Numbered from the stretch's first letter, positions 1 to 9,645 are shown. The stretch is DNA of 64,000 nucleotides from Burkholderia sp. L27(2015) (GCF_009765705.1 NZ_LMUX01000016.1:556837-620836); one strand, 5' to 3'. Numbers and translations: made by a program. Notes: a model not told the origin generated them from the sequence alone.

Positions 1-480
1 GTGGGTCAGCAGATCTCGATGCCTGCGGCACAGGCCATGTGGGGCCGTATTGTCACCACGTGCCCGAAGTTGACTCCGGCGCAGTTCGTCAAGGTCGGAC
101 ACGAGAAGCTGATCGCCTGCGGTTTGTCCAAGCGCAAAACCGAATACATCCTGGACCTGGCGCAGCACTTCGTATCGGGGGCGCTGCACGTCAATACCTG
201 GACCAGCATGGATGACGAAGCGGTGATCGCCGAGCTGACGGAAATTCGAGGCATCGGCCGTTGGACCGCGGAAATGTTTTTGATTTTCAACCTGATGCGT
301 CCCGATGTCCTGCCGCTCGACGATGTCGGCCTGATTCGCGCCATCAGCGTCAATTATTTCAGCGGCGAGCCCGTCACGCGCAGCGAAGCGCGCGAAGTGG
401 CCGCCAACTGGGAACCCTGGCGCACGGTTGCGACCTGGTATATGTGGCGCAGCCTGGATCCGTTGCCGGACGCCTACTAA
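1..480 (+). CDS. DNA-3-methyladenine glycosylase, AlkA-type (5' end outside window)
   Basis: C-terminal 159 residues of a HhH-GPD base-excision glycosylase that removes alkylated purines. The first visible codon is a GTG, but it falls inside the family's V-G-Q-Q-I-S block, so the true start lies upstream of the window. A helix-hairpin-helix ([13 protein letters not shown], about residues 79-91) is followed by the LPLDD segment carrying the catalytic Asp (about residues 105-109). It ends 130 bp before accA on the same strand, the arrangement common in Burkholderiales. What is seen is the domain; the exact damage spectrum is inferred from the family. Confidence 0.9.
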   Translation: MGQQISMPAAQAMWGRIVTTCPKLTPAQFVKVGHEKLIACGLSKRKTEYILDLAQHFVSGALHVNTWTSMDDEAVIAELTEIRGIGRWTAEMFLIFNLMRPDVLPLDDVGLIRAISVNYFSGEPVTRSEAREVAANWEPWRTVATWYMWRSLDPLPDAY

Positions 481-610
481 GGCGAGCAAGAACCCACCCT
501 TATTTAAAACGATCGCTATCGACCCTGTTTTTTCGATAGCAGGAACTGTTGTTGTGCTCGGCGCGGCGCGGTTAAAATACGCGCTGCCGAGTGACCAAGG
601 ATTTCCGCAT

Positions 611-1582
611 ATGAAGATTGCCTTTCTGGATTTCGAACAGCCTATTGCTGAACTCGAAGCGAAAATAGAAGAATTACGCTTTGTACAGGACGATTCGGCG
701 GTCGATATTTCGGAAGAGATCGACAGGCTTTCCAAGAAAAGTCTGCAGCTCACCAAGGATCTCTACGCGCATCTGTCGCCGTGGCAGGTGTCGCAAATCG
801 CGCGTCATCCGCAGCGGCCGTACACGCTCGATTACGTGAGTGAACTATTCACTGATTTCCATGAGCTGCATGGCGATCGCTCGTTTGCCGACGACTTGTC
901 GGTGATCGGCGGTTTGGCGCGTTTCAACGGCCAGCCGTGCATGGTGATCGGACAGCAAAAAGGGCGCGATACCAAAGAGCGTGCGCTGCGCAACTTCGGC
1001 ATGTCCAAGCCGGAAGGCTATCGCAAGGCCGAACGGCTGATGCGCCTGGCCGAAAAATTCAGTTTGCCGATTTTTACCTTCATCGATACGCCGGGCGCTT
1101 ATCCGGGCGTGAACGCTGAAGAGCGCGGGCAATCGGAAGCCATCGGTCATAATTTGTACGTGATGGCCGAGCTCAAGACGCCGCTGATCGCCACCATCAT
1201 CGGTGAAGGCGGTTCGGGCGGCGCACTCGCCATCGCGGTGGGCGACAGTGTGCTGATGTTGCAATACTCCACGTACTCGGTGATCTCGCCGGAGGGCTGC
1301 GCGTCCATACTTTGGAAGAGCGCGGCGAAGGCGCCTGAAGCTGCCGAAGCGTTGGGCCTGACGGCGCATCGTCTGAAAGCGCTGGGCCTGATCGACAAGA
1401 TCGTCAACGAGCCCGTGGGCGGGGCGCATCGCGATCCCAAAGCGATGGCGGCGATGTTGCGTCGTGCCTTGGCGGACTCATTGCGCCAGTTCCAGGGCAT
1501 GAGCGTAAATGACTTGCGCACGCGGCGTTTCGAGCGCCTGATGAGCTATGGCAAATTCAAGGAAACCACCCAGGGCGCTTAA
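611..1582 (+). CDS. accA: Acetyl-CoA carboxylase carboxyltransferase subunit alpha
   Basis: AccA pairs with AccD to move the carboxyl group from biotin to acetyl-CoA, the first step of fatty-acid synthesis. The 323-residue product is full length. The N-terminus ([12 protein letters not shown]) is typical, which is why the ATG at 611 is chosen although the frame stays open upstream to 428. Crotonase-fold landmarks are visible: IDTPGAYPG near residue 158 and [11 protein letters not shown] near residue 198, the oxyanion-hole region. It sits just upstream of tilS, and the pair may be cotranscribed. Nothing abnormal is seen. Confidence 0.98.
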   Translation: MKIAFLDFEQPIAELEAKIEELRFVQDDSAVDISEEIDRLSKKSLQLTKDLYAHLSPWQVSQIARHPQRPYTLDYVSELFTDFHELHGDRSFADDLSVIGGLARFNGQPCMVIGQQKGRDTKERALRNFGMSKPEGYRKAERLMRLAEKFSLPIFTFIDTPGAYPGVNAEERGQSEAIGHNLYVMAELKTPLIATIIGEGGSGGALAIAVGDSVLMLQYSTYSVISPEGCASILWKSAAKAPEAAEALGLTAHRLKALGLIDKIVNEPVGGAHRDPKAMAAMLRRALADSLRQFQGMSVNDLRTRRFERLMSYGKFKETTQGA

Positions 1583-1636
1583 GCCCTTGGTCTGCGTCCA
1601 CAGCGCCTGCGTGGCGCTGCAGTGCTGGGCCTGACC

Positions 1637-3205
1637 ATGACGGCAGGCCCTAATTCATTCCCCGATGGTTTCGATGACGCTGAGCCAGCCTCGGCGTCGG
1701 CGGATCGCGCACGCGCGAGCGCATGTGCCGCGGTGGTGGCGGCGCTCGACGCGCTGATGCGCTCGAGCGTGCTCAAAGACGCTACGACGCGGGTGCTGGT
1801 GGCCTTCAGTGGCGGCCTCGATTCCACCGTGTTGCTTCATGCCGCTGTGCAAGCGCTGGGCGCGCAGCGCTGCTGCGCCGTGCATATCCATCATGGCTTA
1901 AGCGCTCAAGCCGATGCGTGGCAAGTCCATTGTGAACAGCAGGCCGGCGTGCTCGGCTGCGCGTTCGTTGGTCGGCGCGTGCGGCTGGCCGGTGAGCCGG
2001 GCACCAGCGTCGAAGCCAACGCGCGCGACGCCCGCTATGGCGCGCTCAGCGAGGTCTATCGCGAGCAGGGGGCGCAGGCCGTACTGCTGGGTCAGCATGC
2101 CGACGATCAAGCCGAGACGGTGCTGCTGCAACTCTTGCGCGGCGCAGGGTTGCCAGGGTTGGCGGCGATGGCGAGCGAGTCCGACGATCCCTACGGCATG
2201 GTGCGCCTGCGTCCCTTTCTGGACCTCACGCGCGCCACGCTGGCGGCCTATGCGCAGCAGCATCACTTGAACTGGATCGAGGACGAGTCGAATCTCGATA
2301 CGCGTTACACGCGCAATGCACTGCGCCATGACCTCATGCCGATGCTCGAGCGCCATTTTCCGGCCTACCGGGTGGCCTTGGCGCGCGCGGCACGGCATGC
2401 TGCCCAAGCGCAAAGCGTGCTTGAGGATGCGGCGCAAATGGATATGCAAGCGCTCGCGATGGAGCCGATGTCGGCGGCTATCGATGCGACTGCGCTCGGC
2501 TCAATCGTACTGTCGCAGGAACGCTTTGCTGCGCTGAGCGTGCCGCGCGCGGCTAACCTGCTGCGCTACTGGATCAAGGCACTCGGCTTGGCCGGCGCAC
2601 CGGCGGCACGGCTCGACGCCGCCTTGCAGCAGATACGTACGGCGCGCGCCGGAGCGGCCTTGCGTATCGATCATGGTGGGGCGTGCTTGCGTGTGTATCG
2701 CGGGCAAATCAGTTGGGAGCACAAACCCGAGATGCAATCGGAAGAACTCGCTGCCGCCGAGCCTTATCCTGCCGGATATCCGTTTCATTTGAGAGAGCTT
2801 ACGCCCACTGCGCGGGTATGGTCAGGGCAAGCCGCGTGGCATTTGGCGGGGTGGCGCGGCAGCTTCGTTTTCAAGCCAGCGGCGGCAGGTGCGCCTCAAG
2901 CGGTGCCCGCGGCTTGGCTGAACGCACTCGGTGTGCAAGCACGCGTGCGGCAGGGCGGCGAGCTGATGCGAGCGGGGCCGGCACGGCCGCGTCGACCTCT
3001 CAAGAAGCTGTTTCAGGAACGTGGCGTGCCGGCTTGGCGACGTGATTTGCCTTTGCTTTTTGCGGGTGAGACCTTGTTGTGGGTGCCTCAGTTGGGCCTC
3101 AATTACGAATTCTTCGCAGCAGCAAAGACGCACGGTTGCGAGACAGCGGAAGAGGGGGGCGAGTGGCTGGAAATCGATTGGGTGCCGGATATCCTGGTCG
3201 CCTGA
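1637..3205 (+). CDS. tilS: tRNA(Ile)-lysidine synthase
   Basis: TilS attaches lysine to C34 of the CAU-anticodon tRNA-Ile, switching it to AUA decoding. The PP-loop ATP-binding motif SGGLDS is at about residues 58-63, followed by the IHHGLS segment. A substrate-binding middle region and a TilS C-terminal domain follow. At about 522 residues it is longer than the Escherichia coli protein, largely through an Ala-rich N-terminal lead of about 50 residues. The start is uncertain: a GTG 15 bp upstream is also in frame. It begins 54 bp after accA. Confidence 0.95.
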   Translation: MTAGPNSFPDGFDDAEPASASADRARASACAAVVAALDALMRSSVLKDATTRVLVAFSGGLDSTVLLHAAVQALGAQRCCAVHIHHGLSAQADAWQVHCEQQAGVLGCAFVGRRVRLAGEPGTSVEANARDARYGALSEVYREQGAQAVLLGQHADDQAETVLLQLLRGAGLPGLAAMASESDDPYGMVRLRPFLDLTRATLAAYAQQHHLNWIEDESNLDTRYTRNALRHDLMPMLERHFPAYRVALARAARHAAQAQSVLEDAAQMDMQALAMEPMSAAIDATALGSIVLSQERFAALSVPRAANLLRYWIKALGLAGAPAARLDAALQQIRTARAGAALRIDHGGACLRVYRGQISWEHKPEMQSEELAAAEPYPAGYPFHLRELTPTARVWSGQAAWHLAGWRGSFVFKPAAAGAPQAVPAAWLNALGVQARVRQGGELMRAGPARPRRPLKKLFQERGVPAWRRDLPLLFAGETLLWVPQLGLNYEFFAAAKTHGCETAEEGGEWLEIDWVPDILVA

Positions 3206-3544
3206 GCCCGCGGGATTGCCCGCCTGAAGCTCACGCAACTGCGGCTTGCGTCTGGCGGCTCCAACATCGGTAAACGTGCGTCAATACGTCTCATCGTCCG
3301 ACGTGAACTTGTCTTTCTTGTCGGATTCCGGTATTTTCATAGGTTCGCTTCCACCAAACGCAGCGGCCGCATATCCGGCGCCAGCCTGCTGTCGTGGGTT
3401 TCCCGGCTGACACGGGCGGGTTTTCTCCTTCGTTTGCTGAATGCTTGAGCGTTTGCTCACAGCCGCATATCTGCCTGCGTATTTTCGGCATTACATTGCT
3501 TATCGATTCGCTTATTGCTTCAATTTATCGCTTAATTCACGACA
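3206..3544. other. tilS-lysC intergenic region
   Basis: This 339-bp gap separates tilS from lysC. The last 80 bases before lysC are noticeably AT-richer and probably hold the lysC leader and promoter, but no clean sigma-70 pair was identified. On the minus strand a 59-codon frame stays open from a GTG at 3460 to a TGA at 3281, with a charged C-terminus (KIPESDKKDKF). This could be a small gene or chance, and it is listed separately as a finding. Confidence 0.5.
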
Positions 3545-4795
3545 ATGGCACTCATCGTACATAAATACGGCGGCACGTCGATGGGCTCGGTCGAGCGCAT
3601 CAAGAATGTCGCCAAACGCGTCGCAAAATGGCATAAAGCCGGACACAAGCTCGTAGTGGTGCCGTCGGCCATGTCGGGCGAAACCAATCGCTTGCTGGGC
3701 ATGGCCCGCGAAATTTCGGCGCAACCGAGCCCGCGCGAGCTCGACATGATTGCATCGACCGGTGAACAAGTGAGCGTCGGTCTGCTGTCGATCGCGTTGC
3801 ACGATCTCGGTCTCGAAGCGGTCAGTTTTGCAGGTTGGCAAGTGCCGATCAAAACCGACAACGCCTACACGAAAGCGCGCATCAGCTCGATCGACGATCA
3901 GCGCATCATGCGCGAGCTCGATGCTGGGCGCGTGGTGGTGGTGACCGGTTTCCAGGGCGTCGACACGCACGGCAATATCACGACGCTGGGCCGCGGCGGT
4001 TCGGACACGTCTGCGGTGGCGGTGGCGGCGGCGCTCAAGGCCGACGAATGCCTGATCTACACCGACGTGGACGGCGTGTACACGACCGACCCGCGTGTGG
4101 TGGAAGAAGCGCGTCGGCTCGATAGCATTACGTTCGAGGAAATGCTGGAGATGGCCAGCCTGGGCTCGAAAGTATTGCAGACGCGCTCGGTGGAATTTGC
4201 CGGTAAATACCAGGTCAAGACGCGCGTGTTGTCGAGCTTGACCGACCCTATGATCGAGCTCGAAACGGAAATGAATTCGGGCACCCTGATTACTTTTGAA
4301 GAAGACGAGACCATGGAACAAGCTGTCATCTCGGGCATTGCTTTCCAACGCGACGAAGCGCGCATCATCGTGGCCGGCGTGCCGGATAAACCCGGTATCG
4401 CGTATCAGATTCTCGGGCCGGTGGCCGAGGCGAATATCGACGTCGACATGATCATCCAAAACCAGAGCGTCGAAGGCAAGACCGATTTCACGTTCACGGT
4501 GGGCCGCGGCGACTATCAGCGCGCGATGGATATCCTGCACAACCAGGTGCAGGGGCATGTGCTGGCCGAGCGTGTATTGGGCGACCCCAAGGTGTCGAAG
4601 ATTTCGGTGGTGGGCGTGGGTATGCGCTCGCATGTCGGCATTGCCAGCAAGATGTTTCGCACCTTGTCGGAAGAGGGCATCAATATCCAGATGATTTCGA
4701 CGTCGGAAATCAAGATCTCGGTGTTGATCGACGAGAAGTATATGGAGTTGGCCGTGCGTGCCTTGCATAAGGCGTTTGAATTGGATCAGGCGTAA
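3545..4795 (+). CDS. lysC: Aspartate kinase (lysine-sensitive type)
   Basis: Aspartokinase phosphorylates aspartate, the entry step to lysine, threonine, methionine and diaminopimelate. The amino-acid-kinase signature KYGGTSMGS lies at residues 7-15, and GRGGSDTSAVA is in the middle of the kinase domain. Two ACT domains follow: GVPDKPGIAYQIL begins near residue 278 and GVGMRSHVGIA near residue 357. They mediate feedback inhibition. At 416 residues it has the usual length of the single-chain alpha form. The frame is open only from this ATG, so the start is firm. Its tRNA-Ser neighbour has a separate promoter. Confidence 0.98.
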   Translation: MALIVHKYGGTSMGSVERIKNVAKRVAKWHKAGHKLVVVPSAMSGETNRLLGMAREISAQPSPRELDMIASTGEQVSVGLLSIALHDLGLEAVSFAGWQVPIKTDNAYTKARISSIDDQRIMRELDAGRVVVVTGFQGVDTHGNITTLGRGGSDTSAVAVAAALKADECLIYTDVDGVYTTDPRVVEEARRLDSITFEEMLEMASLGSKVLQTRSVEFAGKYQVKTRVLSSLTDPMIELETEMNSGTLITFEEDETMEQAVISGIAFQRDEARIIVAGVPDKPGIAYQILGPVAEANIDVDMIIQNQSVEGKTDFTFTVGRGDYQRAMDILHNQVQGHVLAERVLGDPKVSKISVVGVGMRSHVGIASKMFRTLSEEGINIQMISTSEIKISVLIDEKYMELAVRALHKAFELDQA

Positions 4796-4865
4796 TTGCA
4801 GGCGTAAGCGGCGGCCTGATTTATCGCGGGGCGCGCGATGAAATGCGAAAAAGTTGCCGCGGTAT

Positions 4866-4894
4866 TTGACCGTTACGCGCTTAATCGCTATGAT
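4866..4894 (+). promoter_or_regulatory. Sigma-70 promoter of tRNA-Ser
   Basis: TTGACC (4866-4871) and TATGAT (4889-4894) are separated by exactly 17 bases, 62 bases before the mature tRNA. This is a near-consensus stable-RNA promoter, read directly from the sequence. Confidence 0.8.
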
Positions 4895-4956
4895 AGCGCC
4901 TCGGTTGCATAGCACTGGCGCGGTTTGGCTGGCTAGCAATGAGCAAGCAGAGTTTC

Positions 4957-5050
4957 GGAGACGTGGCCGAGTGGTCGAAGGCACTCCCCTGCTAAGGGAG
5001 CATCTGGGCCAAAACCTGGATCGAGGGTTCGAATCCCTCCGTCTCCGCCA
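4957..5050 (+). tRNA. tRNA-Ser (anticodon GCT)
   Basis: The acceptor arm GGAGACG (4957-4963) pairs with CGTCTCC (5040-5046), followed by discriminator G and an encoded CCA (5048-5050). The anticodon arm CTCCC-CTGCTAA-GGGAG gives anticodon GCT, reading AGC/AGT. A long variable arm, typical of class II tRNA-Ser, and the T-loop GTTCGAAT are present. The last 17 bases of the gene plus the next base form one end of an 18-bp repeat (see the attachment-site entries). Confidence 0.97.
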
Positions 5051-5051
5051 G
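5034..5051 (+). repeat. Putative left attachment site in tRNA-Ser 3' end
   Basis: TCCCTCCGTCTCCGCCAG occurs here, covering the 3' end of tRNA-Ser, and again exactly at 9646-9663. The sequence identity is observed. Interpretation as an att core follows from the well-known use of tRNA 3' ends by tyrosine integrases. Confidence 0.75.
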
Positions 5052-5071
5052 TACGTCAGTATATGGCGGTG

Positions 5072-5105
5072 AAAACCCCGCAGAGTCTAGGCTCTGCGGG
5101 GTTTT
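5072..5105 (+). terminator. Rho-independent terminator after tRNA-Ser
   Basis: A perfect stem CCCCGCAGAG / CTCTGCGGGG (5076-5085 with 5092-5101) has a 6-base loop and a T run directly after it. The A run before the stem extends the pairing into the T run. It would end tRNA-Ser transcription. Confidence 0.9.
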
Positions 5106-5390
5106 TGTTTAGGCGGTGACTCTTTGAGCCGAGCTGATATCCGCACAATCGACCCACGCAATGGGGGTTAAAGCAGGGGTAAGAAAGACCTTGTGTAATG
5201 GCAATTGATCGGTTAGGTGCACTCGCACCGACATATGCACCGATTCGCTGAATCGCGCTGGTATGGATCAGGCGCCAATGTCGTCGTGGAGGAATTGCTG
5301 GCAAGATTCTGCCCATCAAGAAAAGCGCGAGGTTCGGTCTCCGGTGCAAGGGACATTTCCGGACTTCGACACGGCTAGGACAAGAACTCT

Positions 5391-8114
5391 ATGGTTTCGA
5401 TCTACGTCTGTGGGGAAGACAGGACTCAGCAGATCAGCGACTGGAAAATTGGATGGAGTGACAAGGACGAAGCGTTGGTACTGACCTGCATTTTCCCCTC
5501 CCGCAAACGCTTTATCCGTCCGATAAGTGACTGCAGTGTCGTCCCCACCCGAGAACTGGGCAAGGCATTCCTGAGGAAGAAGGGCAGCTCGGTCAGCCAA
5601 GATGTCGACAACGCGGTGATCTACGGCGAAAGGTACGCCGCCATCCAATACCCGGGAGGTTCGAAAATCTATGTCCACAAACTGGACGACATCGAATTCG
5701 TTTCGCAGACGACGATGAAAGATGAACCGATATTCCAGTATTTTGTCGCCGTGGCACAAGCCCGCGCGGACAGCGGGGCGTCGGCGGATCAAGCACGGAT
5801 CGCAGCCAACGTCGTAAGCCAGTTGAAGAGGCTGCCCTCTTGCGCAGAAACGGCCCTGCATGCGTATTGCACGAGGTCGAACGGGCGACAGGAGTCGGAG
5901 GGAAGTCTTATCTATCCATTCGGTGTGAACGAGAGCCAGCTCAAGGCCGTCGAACAGGCTTTCACTTCTCAGGTCAGCCTGATCGAGGGTCCCCCGGGCA
6001 CGGGCAAGACGCAGACGATCCTGAACATCATCGCCAATATCCTTGTGCGCGAGAAAACGGTCGCCGTGCTGTCCAACAACAATGCGGCGGTGGAAAACGT
6101 TTATGAAAAACTGGGGAAATCCGGATTCGATTACCTGGTCGCCAGGCTAGGAAGCAAAGAAAATCGCGAAGATTTCTTTGCCCGCATCGTGCCGGTGCCA
6201 TCGGGTGAGCCTAAACCGGCCCCCGCCATCGAAGACATCCAGACGATCCTGGCGCAGTTGAAGCAACTGCTGTTCGCCCACAACACCGCCGCGCAGCTGC
6301 AGGCTGAAATCGGCGAACTGCACATCGAGCGGCGTTATCTGCGGCAGTGGCAGCAGGAGAACGGTGTCCAAGCGCCCTTGTCTTTGGACAAGTACGGTCT
6401 GTCGCCACGCAAGACCGCGGACCTTATGGCCTATCTGTCTCATCTCGCGACCAAGCGTATCGGGATCCGGGACAGGATCGAACTGCTGTTCAACTTCAGG
6501 ATACTCCGCGTCAGGCCTTTTGATGATGTGGGTCGGCGGCAGTCCGTTTTCCATGCCTTGCAGATGCACTACTACGATACCGCGCTTCGGGAGAAGGAGG
6601 CCGCCTTGGCGGTCTGCCGCGAATCCTTGGCACGTGGCAATTTCACGGCATTGCTGGAAACGTTGAAGGCCGGGTCCATGAAGTATCTGAAGCGCCATCT
6701 GTCTGCGCACGTTCAGGATGCGCAGACATTGGACTCGGCAACTTACAAGCAAAATTTCGATGCATTCGTGAGGCGCTATCCGATTATCGGTAGCGGCACG
6801 CACTCCATCGTTAACTCGATTGCATTGAACGCAGTGCTCGACTACGTCATCATCGACGAAGCTTCCCAGCAGGACATCGTTCCCGGAATACTGGCCTTCG
6901 GCTGCGCGAAGAACGTAGTTGTCGTCGGTGACAGCAGACAACTGGCACACATCCCCGTGAATCTGGGCTTGGCGGCTCCCGCCGACGACTACGATTGTGA
7001 GAAGTACAGTCTGCTCGATTCATGCATCGGCGTTTTCAAGGAGGCGCTGCCCACGACGTTGCTGAAAGAGCACTATCGGTGCCATCCCCGGATCATCCAG
7101 TTCTGCAACCAGCAGTTCTACGACAACGCGCTGGTTCCAATGACGCAGGATGGTGGAGAAGAGGCATTGCGGTTGATTGTCACCGCCAAGGGAAATCACG
7201 CCCGGAAGAACACTAATCTCAGGGAGCTGGACTCCTTGCTAAAGGTGCTCGACGACGAGGGAGAAAGTGTATGGCAAGGGGAGGATGGTCGGGGTTTTAT
7301 TGCCCCTTTCAGGGCACAGGTTGTTCTCTCTGGCACCCACCTGCCGGCGGACTTCGTAAAGGACACTGTACACAAATTCCAGGGGCGGGAATGTGACGAA
7401 ATCGTCTTTTCCACCGTCCTGGACAAAAAGCGTGTCAATCAGGCTCGACTCGATTTCGTCGACGACCCGCGCATGGTCAATGTGGCGGTATCGAGGGCCA
7501 AGAACCGGTTCACGCTGGTAACGGGCGATGAAGTCTTTACCACGAACAACGGGCATATCGCTGCCCTGGTGCGTTACGTCGAATACTACGCGGATGAAAA
7601 GCAGGTTCTGCGTGCTCCCGTGGTGTCGGCCTTCGACCTTCTATACAAGGAATATGACCATTCCTTGCAGCGACTCAACGCCAGATTACGGCTTGACGAT
7701 TCGCGGTTCAAATCCGAGCAGATCATCGCGCAGGTGCTACGGGAGGCGCTGTCGGAAGAGTCGTGTCGGGCATTGACGTTCCACTCCCAGGTCGCGTTGA
7801 ACCAGATCGCCTCGTCAAACAATGCGGCTTTGACGGTGCAAGAACAGGCGTTCATGAAAAACCGCGCCAGTTGCGACTTCGTGATCTACTTCAAGGTAGG
7901 AAAAATGCCGCTGGGCGTGATCGAAGTCGATGGCGGATTTCATGAAAAACCGGAACAGACCGAGCGGGATGCCTTGAAGAACAGTATCCTGGAAAAGAGC
8001 CATCTTCCTTTGCTTCGGATGCAGACCATCGAGAGTCGCATTGAGGAAAAAGTAACTCGGTTCCTGGCGCAATGGGCAACTGGGATACACGGTAGCCAGT
8101 CAGGTGCCCGATGA
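5391..8114 (+). CDS. SF1 DNA2/NAM7-like helicase fused to a DUF2726/Vsr-like nuclease domain
   Basis: This 907-residue protein has an uncharacterised N-terminal region (about 1-180). A superfamily-1 helicase core follows, with Walker A GPPGTGKT near residues 200-207 and the Walker B block IIDEASQQD near 487. HKFQGRECDEI (about 661) and NVAVSRAKNRF (about 697) are SF1 motifs V and VI. The C-terminus (about 765-890) resembles DUF2726-type PD-(D/E)XK nucleases: CDFVI, then GVIEVDGGFH, with D and E-x-D in nuclease-like spacing. The role is unknown. Helicase-nuclease fusions of this sort are common in defence islands, and its place in a tRNA-bounded element with a Fic gene fits that. AGGA lies about 10 bases before the ATG. 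DNA processing or anti-phage function is inference. Confidence 0.85.
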   Translation: MVSIYVCGEDRTQQISDWKIGWSDKDEALVLTCIFPSRKRFIRPISDCSVVPTRELGKAFLRKKGSSVSQDVDNAVIYGERYAAIQYPGGSKIYVHKLDDIEFVSQTTMKDEPIFQYFVAVAQARADSGASADQARIAANVVSQLKRLPSCAETALHAYCTRSNGRQESEGSLIYPFGVNESQLKAVEQAFTSQVSLIEGPPGTGKTQTILNIIANILVREKTVAVLSNNNAAVENVYEKLGKSGFDYLVARLGSKENREDFFARIVPVPSGEPKPAPAIEDIQTILAQLKQLLFAHNTAAQLQAEIGELHIERRYLRQWQQENGVQAPLSLDKYGLSPRKTADLMAYLSHLATKRIGIRDRIELLFNFRILRVRPFDDVGRRQSVFHALQMHYYDTALREKEAALAVCRESLARGNFTALLETLKAGSMKYLKRHLSAHVQDAQTLDSATYKQNFDAFVRRYPIIGSGTHSIVNSIALNAVLDYVIIDEASQQDIVPGILAFGCAKNVVVVGDSRQLAHIPVNLGLAAPADDYDCEKYSLLDSCIGVFKEALPTTLLKEHYRCHPRIIQFCNQQFYDNALVPMTQDGGEEALRLIVTAKGNHARKNTNLRELDSLLKVLDDEGESVWQGEDGRGFIAPFRAQVVLSGTHLPADFVKDTVHKFQGRECDEIVFSTVLDKKRVNQARLDFVDDPRMVNVAVSRAKNRFTLVTGDEVFTTNNGHIAALVRYVEYYADEKQVLRAPVVSAFDLLYKEYDHSLQRLNARLRLDDSRFKSEQIIAQVLREALSEESCRALTFHSQVALNQIASSNNAALTVQEQAFMKNRASCDFVIYFKVGKMPLGVIEVDGGFHEKPEQTERDALKNSILEKSHLPLLRMQTIESRIEEKVTRFLAQWATGIHGSQSGAR

Positions 8115-8173
8115 AAAAGGGCTTTCTCAAGTTCGCTGGCATGCTTGCCGTGAAAGCAATGCCGCACGGATGT

Positions 8174-9373
8174 TTACTCGCCTGGAGTGGCTGAAGGGGC
8201 GGGCAGCGGATCAGTACCTTCGCTAAGAATTGCGAGGTAACGGCGATAGCCGAAGACACGGCCGCGTCGGCGGCCTGTTACTTCCTCGACCACTTCAAGC
8301 CGTTGGAGGTCAGCAAGCGCAGCGTTGATCGTAGGGGCCGTCAGGCCAGTGCGCTCGACCAAAGCGTTGGCGGTAAGAAACGGATTCTGCTGTAATAAAT
8401 CATGAACCCGCAGAGCCGATCCCGCACGTTCACTCTCGGCTGTGATCCGCTCACGATCCTCTTTGAAGAGGGCGATGATCCGTGTGGCGGCATTAAAGGC
8501 CTGATTGGCTGTCTCGGCGACGCCATCAAGAAAGAATTCAAGCCAAGCCTCCCAAGCGCCACGCTCGCGAACTTCCTGCAGGAGCCTATAGTAATCGGCG
8601 CGGTGCGTTTTAAGGTAAAGGCTCAGGTAAAGCAGCGGTGAGCGTAGCACCCCATGCGTATTCAAGAAGAGGGTGACAAGGAGCCGGCCGATGCGTCCGT
8701 TGCCATCGAGAAACGGGTGAATGCTCTCGAACTGGACATGGAGTAGACCTGCCTTGAGCAGGGCAGGCAGACGTGAACGGTCCTCATGCATGAATCGCTC
8801 GAGTGCATCAAGGCACGCATCCAGCTCGGTGACAGGTGGCGGCACATATAAGGCATTTCCCGGCCGTGTTCCGCCGATCCAGTTTTGCGATCTCCTGAAT
8901 TCGCCGGGGCTTGCAGTGCCGCCTCGCCCATTTCGTAGCAGACGAGCATGCATTTCACGAATCAGCCGTAGCGAAAGCGGTAGCGTTTGGAGACGATCCA
9001 ACCCGTACATCATCGCGTCCACGTAATTTGATACCTCGCGGACGTCATCGATTGGCTGGCCGGCCTGCGCTTCAGTTTCAAAGCGAAGAAGGTCTCTCAG
9101 GGTTGATTGGGTGCCTTCAATCTGAGACGAGAGCACGGCTTCTTTGCGCACATACATGTAAAGGAAGAGCTCTGGGCGGGGGAGGAGCATGGTGATGCCA
9201 TCCAACCGCCCCAGCGCTCGCTCGGCGAGACTCAACCTATCAAGCAGACCCAAAATATCGATAGGTGGTTCGGGAGGTAGAGGGGGCGGAACGAAGGCGC
9301 GCACGATCTCACCGCCAGTAGCGGTTTCGGCGAAGCGCCCGAGCCGGGTGTTTGTCAGGTTCTCGTCAGCCAT
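8174..9373 (-). CDS. Fic family protein (AMPylase-type, class II)
   Basis: Fic enzymes usually transfer AMP from ATP to a target protein. The full catalytic motif HPFLDGNGRIGR is at about residues 217-228. An N-terminal SSQIEGT near residue 82 matches the (S/T)xxxE(G/N) inhibitory helix of class II Fic proteins, so the enzyme carries its own brake. A Fic N-terminal domain precedes the core and a winged-helix-like segment follows it (about 320-385). At 399 residues it has the usual length of stand-alone Fic proteins. ATG at 9373 is chosen; a TTG two codons upstream is possible. It converges with the helicase gene. Its target is unknown. Confidence 0.9.
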   Translation of the reverse strand: MADENLTNTRLGRFAETATGGEIVRAFVPPPLPPEPPIDILGLLDRLSLAERALGRLDGITMLLPRPELFLYMYVRKEAVLSSQIEGTQSTLRDLLRFETEAQAGQPIDDVREVSNYVDAMMYGLDRLQTLPLSLRLIREMHARLLRNGRGGTASPGEFRRSQNWIGGTRPGNALYVPPPVTELDACLDALERFMHEDRSRLPALLKAGLLHVQFESIHPFLDGNGRIGRLLVTLFLNTHGVLRSPLLYLSLYLKTHRADYYRLLQEVRERGAWEAWLEFFLDGVAETANQAFNAATRIIALFKEDRERITAESERAGSALRVHDLLQQNPFLTANALVERTGLTAPTINAALADLQRLEVVEEVTGRRRGRVFGYRRYLAILSEGTDPLPAPSATPGE

Positions 9374-9398
9374 GAACAAATTATGGCTGTAGGCTATT

Positions 9399-9461
9399 AT
9401 TTAAACAAGTGGCCTTTCGTTTAAATAGCGGTGGAGCTTAGGTAAGCGGATTTAAATAGCG
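9399..9461. promoter_or_regulatory. Repeated TTTAAA-containing boxes upstream of fic
   Basis: ATTTAAAC (9399-9406) and GTTTAAAT (9419-9426) form an 8-bp inverted repeat. TTTAAATAGCG occurs at 9420-9430 and again at 9451-9461. They lie 26-88 bases upstream of the fic start on its promoter side. A repressor operator is inferred; no cognate regulator gene is nearby. Confidence 0.4.
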
Positions 9462-9645
9462 TGTCGAGGCGGTGCTCGGGCGGTGGATGCCATGACATGA
9501 GTGGGTTGCCAGCGAGTTTTCCGATGTGGTTGTATTCTACAATATCGGGAAATGGCGTTAGTTGAAGTTGGGGTGGGAGTAGGGGTGGCCTCTGGCTCCG
9601 AAGTTGGAAGTCAAACCCGATGCGGGTTTCCGGGCGGCACCGAGC

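Noticed and set aside
4122-4368. Long minus-strand frames across lysC and other GC-rich genes
   Set aside because: Shadow frames produced by GC-rich codon bias opposite real genes; no motifs or ribosome sites.
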